In this document: piece by piece, positions 57,579-64,000 of the stretch
How the letters are laid out: the number at the start of each line of letters is the position of its first letter
Numbering within the stretch: position 1 is the stretch's first letter
Assembly: GCA_963791995.1 (NCBI GenBank)
Contig: CAWBUQ010000023.1
Coordinates: 372,001 to 436,000, forward strand
DNA length: 64,000 bases
Direction: 5' to 3'
From: Bog-473 sp963791995
Lineage (GTDB): Bacteria > Actinomycetota > Acidimicrobiia > Acidimicrobiales > RAAP-2
Notes under the pieces: model-generated
Databases searched by the model: none
Told to the model about the DNA's origin: nothing
Seen by the model: the letters and a program-made list of their open reading frames with translations, nothing else
Made by a program: the position numbers and the translations under genes

Positions 57579-59982
57579 TCAGCCTGTCGGCACCGCTCCC
57601 ACGACGTTGGTGACGTGGACTCCGAGTGCGGGCAGCGAGCCCGCAAAGGTGGCGTCACCGAAGGTGAACAGCCCGCCGTCGTTACCGATCAACATGTAGC
57701 CGCCCCCGTCTTGGGTGGGGACGATCGAGACGATGTTGCTGACCGCCAGGCCCAATGGAGGGCAGGTCGCTGTAGGAGGCGGCGTCCCCGAAGTTGGAGA
57801 CCTTGCCGTTGGCCGCCACCAGCCAGTAGCCGTGGCCGCTGTGGGTGGCCGCGATGCCAACCAGAGGGGAGGCACTCCCGCCGGCCCCGCCGTAATAGGG
57901 GGCGCCCAGGGCGTAGACCGAGCCGTCGGAGCCGACGAGCCAGTAGCCGGTGCCGGTCGCGCTGGGCGCGATCCCCACGATGTTGTTGACGTGGACGTTG
58001 AGCCCGGGGAGCGATTGGACGAAGGTGGCGTCACCAAAGGCGAAGACGCCGCCGTCGCGACCCACCAGCCAGTAACCATTGTCGGTCGCCGTCGGCACGA
58101 TCCCCACGATGTCGCTCACGTGGACGCCCAGACCCGGCAGCGAGCCGATGAAGCCGGCGTCGCCGAAGGCGAAGACGCCGCCGTCGCGACCGACCAGCCA
58201 GTAGCCCTTGCCCGTAGCGGTGGGCACGATCCCCACCACGTTGTTCACGTGGACGCCCAGACCCGGGAGCGAGCCGTAGAAACCGCTGCTTCCAGGAGGG
58301 AACACGAAGACCCCACCGTCGGAGCCGACCATGTCGTAACCGCCGCCGACCGTCGTGTTCGACCTTGTGGTTGCATACGTGAATTGGTCGCCCGCCGCCA
58401 CCGGGCTCACTCCGTCCGGCGTCGTGACCGTCACGTCCACCGTCCCGGTGCCCGGCGGGGCCACGGCGGTCAGGGAGGTGCTCGAGGCCACGTCGAGACC
58501 GGTCGCCGCCGTCACACCGAAGTGGACCGCAGTGGCGCCGTTGAACCGATCTCCGCTCACCGTGACCGTCGTACCGCCCGCGGTCGGTCCGGCGCTCGGA
58601 CTAACCGCGGTCACGACCGGACCAGGCGTGTAGCTGAACTGGTCGACTCCAATCGTGGCACTGGTGCCGCCGGGTGTGGTCACCGTCACGTCAACTGTTC
58701 CGGCCCCTGCCGGGGCGACCGCGTTGAGGGAGCCGTCGGAGGTCACATCGAGGCCGGTGGCTGGAACTCCGCCAAAGCTCACGCCCGTGGCGGCGGTGAA
58801 ATTGCTGCCGGTGACCGTCACGGGCGTGCCTCCTCCGCCCCGACCGATGTTTGGTGAGACCGACCTCACCGTCGGGGAAAACGGAGAGTAGAAGGTGAAC
58901 AGGTCGTCGGTGCCCTTCGCACTCGATTGGCCATTAAAGGTCACCACGACGTCGACCGTGCCGACCGTCGGCGATCGAGGTGCGGTGGCCGTGATCGATG
59001 TTCCCGACACGACGTTGACGTCGGTGGCCAGCAGCCCCCCGAAGCTGACGGTGTCGCCGGCAGCGAAGTTCGTCCCGGTGATCGTCACATTCGTAGTCTC
59101 CGAGCCTGCGAGGGCGAAGATCACGCCGACTTCGGTCGACACGGCCGGTGGCGACACGGTGCAGCTGGGCTGATAGGCCGTGCTCTGAGTCAATTGAGCG
59201 TCATAGAGGAAACAGTTTCCCATCGCGGTCTCTTCGTAGTTGAAGCCCGCCGTGCTTCCTGGCGTTGAGGCAGTCTCCTCCTCGGATGCTCCCCAGTACA
59301 GCTGGTCGGCGTCCAAGGAGTCACTCATGAGCGATGGCCAGACCGCCGACGTTCCCGACGCACCGGACGCCCCCCCATGAGCCACGACCTTCCAAGGCAA
59401 ACCGGAGCCGGACGTGAAGGAATCGGCTATGAGCTCGATGGGATCTGACGCCACCGACTGGGAATAGGAGATCGAGACGGTTGACGGCCCGGCACGGGTC
59501 GCTACGCCCCACCAGACCTCGTAATGCAACTCGTCCGTACCGCCGGCATTGCTGTCGTTCGTATAAGCCTCGGCAAGCTGCCAGTTCCCCGTGTTCCCAC
59601 CGGAAACGGACGTGATGGACACATTGGTGACGTGGAGCTGCATCGACAGGATCACCAGGTCACCCACATTCTGCGGGCTGATGTTGATTGAGTCGAGGCC
59701 GTTCGACTCGGGGGGGAGGACGGGGAAGTTCGACGTCTCGTGGGCGATGCCGCCCGTCGGCCCAACGTTGGGGGTGACAGTGGTAATCGTCGGCGCCGAC
59801 CCCGCCCCACTCGCCGATCCCGGAGTGGTCAGCAGGGCCCACGCGGCGAGCACCGTCGCCACAGTCGCCATGGTCACGATGGGGCGCAGTCGGAACCCAT
59901 GGACGCGGCCGGCCGAATCGCGAGCGTGCTTCGCCCGGCCGGCGACGTGTTTTCCCTTCGCGTGCTTCAGTCGGAGGCTCAC
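57579..59982 (-). CDS. Secreted IPT/TIG protein with six-repeat C-terminal domain, copy 1
   Basis: 800 residues after removing one extra base near 57745. A basic N terminus and a hydrophobic helix (IVTMATVATVLAAWALLTTPGSASG) suggest export. A unique domain follows (about 80-290: LVILSMQLHVTNVSIT, LHYEVWWGVATR, DPIELIADSFTSG), then three IPT/TIG domains (SVSPNIGRGGGGTPVTVTG type). The end has six units of about 43 residues built on GYWLVGRDGGVFAFGDAGF, probably a six-bladed propeller. No catalytic site seen; probably a surface adhesin or binding protein. Its tandem copy begins about 100 bases upstream on the same strand. Confidence 0.8.
57585..58330 (-). repeat. Near-identical duplicated segment, copy 1 (partner at 60099-60843)
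   Basis: About 745 bases coding the six-repeat domain match 60099-60843 almost base for base, at an offset of 2513-2514. Copy 1 has one more base than copy 2 at about 57740-57760, exactly where copy 1's frame breaks. The rest of the two genes (IPT and N-terminal parts) is only similar. This pattern fits a recent duplication or gene conversion limited to the propeller part. Confidence 0.9.
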
Positions 59983-60092
59983 GCGCTGATTCTCCGGTTC
60001 AGTCCGATCGCCAACAATGGCCCACCTACCACCGCGTGCCCCGCTTCCATCGTTCGGTTCCCACCGTTTGTCTCGGCAGAACCGGCATTGCC

Positions 60093-62280
60093 TCAGCTTG
60101 TCGGAACCGCTCCCACGACGTTGGTGACGTGGACTCCGAGTGCGGGCAGCGAGCCCGCAAAGGTGGCGTCACCGAAGGTGAACAGCCCGCCGTCGTTACC
60201 GATCAACATGTAGCCGCCCCCGTCTTGGGTGGGGACGATCGAGACGATGTTGCTCACCGTCACCCCAATCGAGGGCAGGTCGCTGTAGGAGGCGGCGTCC
60301 CCGAAGTTGGAGACCTTGCCGTTTGCCGCCACCAGCCAGTAGCCGTGGCCGCTGTGGGTGGCCGCGATGCCAACCAGAGGGGAGGCGCTCCCGCCGGCTC
60401 CGCCATAATAGGGGGCGCCCAGGGCGTAGACCGAGCCGTCGGAGCCGACGAGCCAGTAGCCGGTGCCGGTCGCGCTGGGCGCGATCCCCACGATGTTGTT
60501 GACGTGGACGTTGAGCCCGGGGAGCGATTGGACGAAGGTGGCGTCACCAAAGGCGAAGACGCCGCCGTCGCGACCCACCAGCCAGTAGCCCTGGTCGCTC
60601 GCCGTCGGCACGATCCCCACGATGTCGCTCACGTGGACGCCCAGGCCCGGCAGCGAGCCGATGAACCCGGCGTCGCCGAAGGCGAAGACCCCGCCGTCGC
60701 GACCGACCAGCCAGTAGCCCTTGCCCGTGGCGGTGGGCACGATCCCCACGATGTTGTTCACGTGGACGCCCAGACCCGGGAGCGAGCCGTAAAAACCGCT
60801 GCCACTGGGCGAGAACACGAAGACCCCACCGTCGGAGCCGACCATGTCGTAGCCCCCAGTGGGCGTGGGATTGGCGTACGTGTACTTGTCACCCGTCCCG
60901 GTCGGGCTGGTCCCACCCGGGCTCGTCACCGTCACGTCCACGCTGCCGGCCCCGCCGGGGCGACGGCGGTGAGGGAGGTGTTCGACACGACGGTGAAGTT
61001 CGTCGCAGCCGTGGCGCCAAAGCGAACCGCGGTCACCCCGCTGAGGCTCGTGCCCGTGACGGTGACGGTGGTGCCCCCAGCGGTCGGGCCGGAGCTCGGC
61101 GAGAGGGACGTGACCGTCGGGCCGTTCGTATAAGTGAACTGATCGCCAGCCCCGGTGGCACTGGTGCCGCCGGGTGTGGTCACCGTCACATCAACCGTCC
61201 CGGACCCCGCCGGGGCGGTGGCGGTGAGAGAGGTGTCCGAGACCCGGGGTGAAGTTCGTCGCTGGCGTGGAACCAAAGTCGACGGCGGTGGCACCGGTGA
61301 GGTTGGTGCCGGTGACCGTCACCGTGGTGCCACCAGCGAGCGGCCCTGCGGTCGGGGAGATCGAGGTGACTGTCGGCACGTTCACCCACGTGATGGTCAC
61401 CGGTGCAGCGACGGCAGTCTCGGGCTGCCCGAGGGACACGGCTCCGGGCGGACAGGAGCGGTTGCGCAATTATCGAACTCGGCCACGTAGCGGTGGGTTC
61501 CGGCGGTGGACTGCGACACCCCGGTGGTAACCACCGTCGCCGTCGTACTCCCGACGTGGGCCAGGAGCACGGGGCTCGATGCGTCGGTGACGTCGAGCAA
61601 CGAGAAACCGTACGGCGTCGCGTTGACATCCGATCCGGCCGTGCCGGTCAGAGTCACGTTCTGGTTCAGGGGAACGGCCGAGGCTGGAGTTGCCGGGGCC
61701 GTGATCGACAGCGTGTTCGGCGCAGGCGTTGCCGTCGTGTTGTAGGTGTAGGTGAACTCGTCATCGACGCCCGTGGCGCTGGTGTTGCCGCCACTGGTCA
61801 CAGTGACGTCCACCGTGTTACCCACGACTTTGGTTGCCGTGCGCCGGCGACGTGGCCGTGATGGAGACGTCAGAGATGCACATGGAACGTCGTGGCTGCC
61901 GTGGCACCGAAATCAACGGCAGTTGCGCCTGTGAATCCTGTTCCTGTGATCGTCACGGGGGTCCCACCTGCGATCGGACCCGACGTCGCGGCGACGCCCG
62001 TGACCACCGGTGCTCCCGCTGCGGCCGCTGGTCCCGAGGTCGCCAGGACCAGGCCGGCCGGAATGGTAAGGGCGATTGCAAGGCCGGCCATGGCGCCCGC
62101 TGCCCTTGTGGACCGACGCCTTCTGGATGGCGATCCCGCTCGGTCGTTCTCTCCGGAGGCCCCTGCCTGGGTGCCGCCGCTGCCTGAATTAGAGCTGAAG
62201 GTCCGTCGCACAGCGTGGAAGGTAACACCGGTGCGTCCCCAGGTTCCATACGCACGTTGCATGAGCGGGCTGAAATCCAC
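60093..62280 (-). CDS. Secreted IPT/TIG protein with six-repeat C-terminal domain, copy 2 (multiple frameshifts)
   Basis: Paralogue of the gene at 57579. Signal-like helix AMAGLAIALTIPAGLVLATSGPAAAAG, an IPT domain (GVAATSGPIAGGTPVTITGTGF), a bacterial-Ig-like segment (APNTLSITAPATPASAVPLNQNVTLTG, with FDNCATAP), two more IPT domains (TSISPTAGPLAGGTTVTVTG and TSLSPSSGPTAGGTTVTVTG), then six GYWLVGRDGGVFAFGD repeats. Frame changes occur near 61850, 61820, 61465, 61248 and 60945; most are one extra base, but those near 61465 and 60945 look like one missing base. The true start may differ from 62280. The propeller part itself is intact. Confidence 0.7.
60099..60843 (-). repeat. Near-identical duplicated segment, copy 2 (partner at 57585-58330)
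   Basis: Codes the intact six-repeat domain of copy 2. Few base differences from copy 1, mostly silent, by eye. It serves as an internal reference for the frameshift in copy 1. Confidence 0.9.
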
Positions 62281-62353
62281 ATATTGGGACTTTTGGCCTG
62301 TCCGAAAGGACTACTCGGTTCGGTCCCCGGATTGACCCTCGCCGATTTCCGCG

Positions 62354-63383
62354 ATGCAACCGCGGCGCGTCCCAACACCACAAACAACTGTCCAACAATT
62401 CTCTAGGACCCGGGAAGGAGCGCAACTCGGCGTCGGCCGCGCTCGGGATCGTCGCCGTCCTTGCCCTCCTCGCCGGATGGCTTGTCGCAGGCAGAATGCT
62501 GCGACCCATCCGAACAATCACCCGCACCGCCCGGAGGATCTCCTCGACCAGCCTTCACGAGCGTCTGGCCCTCGCCGGCCCGCAGGACGAGCTCAAGGAG
62601 CTCGGCGACACCCTCGATGACCTCTTCGCTCGACTCGAAGGTGCCTTTGACGCCCAACAACACTTCGTTGCCAACGCCTCCCACGAACTGCGCACCCCGC
62701 TGACCGCCGAGCGCAACCTCCTCCAAGTTGCGCTCGACGATCCGGACACGAGCACCGCCGCATGGCGCTCCACTGCAGAAGAAGTGCTTGCCTCAAATGA
62801 CGAACAGGCGCACCTGATCGATGCCCTGCTCACCCTCGCTAGCAGCGAAGGTGGTCTGCGTCAACGCGAGACGATCGACCTCGCTCCCCTGGTGGACGAA
62901 ACGCTCGCTGGGATCCACTCCGAGATCACGCGACTCGAGATCCATGTCGATGAAGCGACGGCACCGGCGCTACTCGACGGAGACTCCCTGCTAGTCGAGC
63001 GGCTCGTCGTCAACCTGCTGACCAATGCGGTACGCCACAATGTCGCCGGAGGGGACATGAAGGTCATGTCTGGCGCGACTGAAGATCGAGCCTTCTTGTC
63101 AGTGGCCAACACGGGGCCGGTGATTCCTTCTGCTGAAGTTGAGCGCCTCTTCCAACCGTTCCAGCGGCTCGATCCGCGACGAGCGGTCTACAAGGACGGC
63201 CACGGTCTCGGTCTCTCCATCGTCCGCGCCATCGCCTCCGCACATGGCGCTGCCATCACGGCCGATCCGTTGCCCGAAGGTGGCCTGTCGGTCCGGGTGA
63301 CATTCCCGTCGCGCACCAACTCCGGGGGATCACCCCAAAGAAACGAATACGTCACGGTGACAGAGCTCGCCGCGACCTCATAA
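62354..63383 (+). CDS. Sensor histidine kinase, 5' part missing or out of frame
   Basis: A clear kinase runs in one frame from about 62412: a transmembrane helix (ALGIVAVLALLAGWLVAG), HAMP (MLRPIRTITRTARRIS, DELKELGDTLDDLFARLE), HisKA with the phospho-His in FVANASHELRTPLT, N-box NLLTNAVRHN and G-box GHGLGLSIVRAIASAHG. No start codon lies in that frame before ATG 62496, which would cut off the membrane helix. One extra base near 62415 would join it to an ATG at 62354, still giving only one membrane helix. No response regulator is adjacent. Either the N terminus was lost or the upstream sequence is faulty. Confidence 0.75.
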
Positions 63384-63805
63384 TCCCACTGATCCAGCGC
63401 GATGCGAGGGGCAGCAGCAACTCCGCAGCGTTCGCAACAGAGCATTCGCACAACCTGGACACCCTCTCGATAAGGTCACGCAAGGTCACGTCTGAACGCC
63501 GTTGGCGCGTGCCCACGGATCGGTCCTCACGTTCGATCGGCAGCCTCTCGCGATTTTCAGCGAATGGCGCTCGTTCCCAATTGCGACGATCACGTTGGTC
63601 GGCGAGCGAGCCGACATTATCGGCCCTGACGCAGCTGGGCCTGCAGTCGGACAGACGACGGGAAACGCCAATGTTCTGGCCCACTGGCCGTTCGACGACC
63701 TGTCGTGACACGCCCAACCGACCAACGCATCGACTCGTCACCGAGGCGCTCGGATCGCTATTTGGGTCGTGTTATGCCGCCCCACGCCAATGGCCGAGAC
63801 TGCCC
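63384..63805. other. Region without a supported gene
   Basis: 422 bases between the kinase and the protease tail. A TTG-started frame at 63502-63708 (plus, 68 residues, FDRQPLAIFSEWRSFPIATI) has a fairly protein-like sequence but no ribosome site or recognisable family. No RNA gene or repeat was seen. Confidence 0.3.
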
Positions 63806-64000
63806 TCAGACCAGAAGCATCATCGCCAATGGCGCCGAAACGATGGCGCCGGCAAGCAGGCCCGAAGCCATCGCTGTCCTCTTCGAAGTTCGGCACTCCC
63901 CGAGGAGACGGCTGACTCGTTTTGGAATCGCATCGCCAGCCGCGCCCAGAGCGCACGCCGGTACATGGCCGGACGTCGCCATCCGAACGAGAGCTGCCGC
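63806..64000 (-). CDS. C-terminal end of an M56-type (BlaR1-like) membrane protease, cut by window
   Basis: The frame is open from the window edge to TGA 63806-63808 and gives 64 residues. It contains GHVPACALGAAGDAIPKRVSRLLGE and then the hydrophobic MASGLLAGAIVSAPLAMMLLV. The LGAxGxAxxxRVxRLL motif followed by a last transmembrane helix matches the C terminus of actinobacterial M56 peptidases, which usually pair with a BlaI-type repressor. The zinc HExxH would lie outside the window, so the call rests on this tail alone. Confidence 0.5.
   Translation of the reverse strand, partial: AAALVRMATSGHVPACALGAAGDAIPKRVSRLLGECRTSKRTAMASGLLAGAIVSAPLAMMLLV

Overview
The window is GC-rich actinobacterial DNA. 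The best fit is a member of the Acidimicrobiia or a relative. The evidence is a complete Mce lipid-import operon, a GSII-type glutamine synthetase, a DinB/maleylpyruvate-isomerase-like protein of the mycothiol-using type, a Tad/Flp pilus locus, a secA-prfB-ftsE-ftsX core block, and many secreted proteins with IPT/TIG or propeller repeats. No rRNA, tRNA, CRISPR array or insertion sequence was recognised.

Layout. 1-8.4 kb: a catabolic cluster. The minus strand carries CoA-transferase, acyl-CoA dehydrogenase, SDR, acyl-CoA synthetase and Zn-alcohol dehydrogenase; the plus strand carries an amidohydrolase and a beta-lactamase-fold hydrolase. 8.4-12.8 kb: msrB, ssb, a lipoprotein, and a sigma factor overlapping a membrane-anchored Asp-box propeller. 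12.8-19.5 kb: the housekeeping run secA-prfB-ftsE-ftsX. 19.8-30.0 kb: an operon of yrbEA-yrbEB, six mce genes and an Mce-associated gene. 30.0-33.2 kb: a control region with a twin operator-like repeat, an ECF sigma factor with a membrane segment and a long Gly-rich tail, then the Mce ATPase (mceG). 33.3-34.3 kb: glnII. 34.3-44.5 kb: Tad pilus genes in two divergent arms, with a LuxR-type regulator between the pilin and the inner-membrane platform genes. 44.6-57.3 kb: mixed metabolic genes (TetR and its partner, PhyH dioxygenase, amidase, PLP enzyme, PRC-barrel, MFS, secreted GH31, PP-loop ATPase). 57.6-62.3 kb: two tandem secreted IPT/six-repeat proteins with almost identical 3' ends. 62.3-64 kb: a histidine kinase with an unclear 5' end, and the tail of an M56-type protease.

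How the genes fit together. The Mce operon plus MceG make a whole ABC-type lipid/sterol importer. The left-hand acyl-CoA genes could degrade what it imports, but that link is inference. The ECF sigma factor lies between importer operon and ATPase and shares their control region, so it is a natural candidate regulator.

Sequence quality. About 30 single-base frameshifts break otherwise well-conserved genes. Nearly all are one extra base, often in a short homopolymer. None was seen between about 11.3 and 31.3 kb. In the tandem duplicate one copy is intact exactly where the other carries the extra base. Most are probably sequencing or assembly errors rather than true pseudogenes, so broken genes are annotated at full length with the shift noted.
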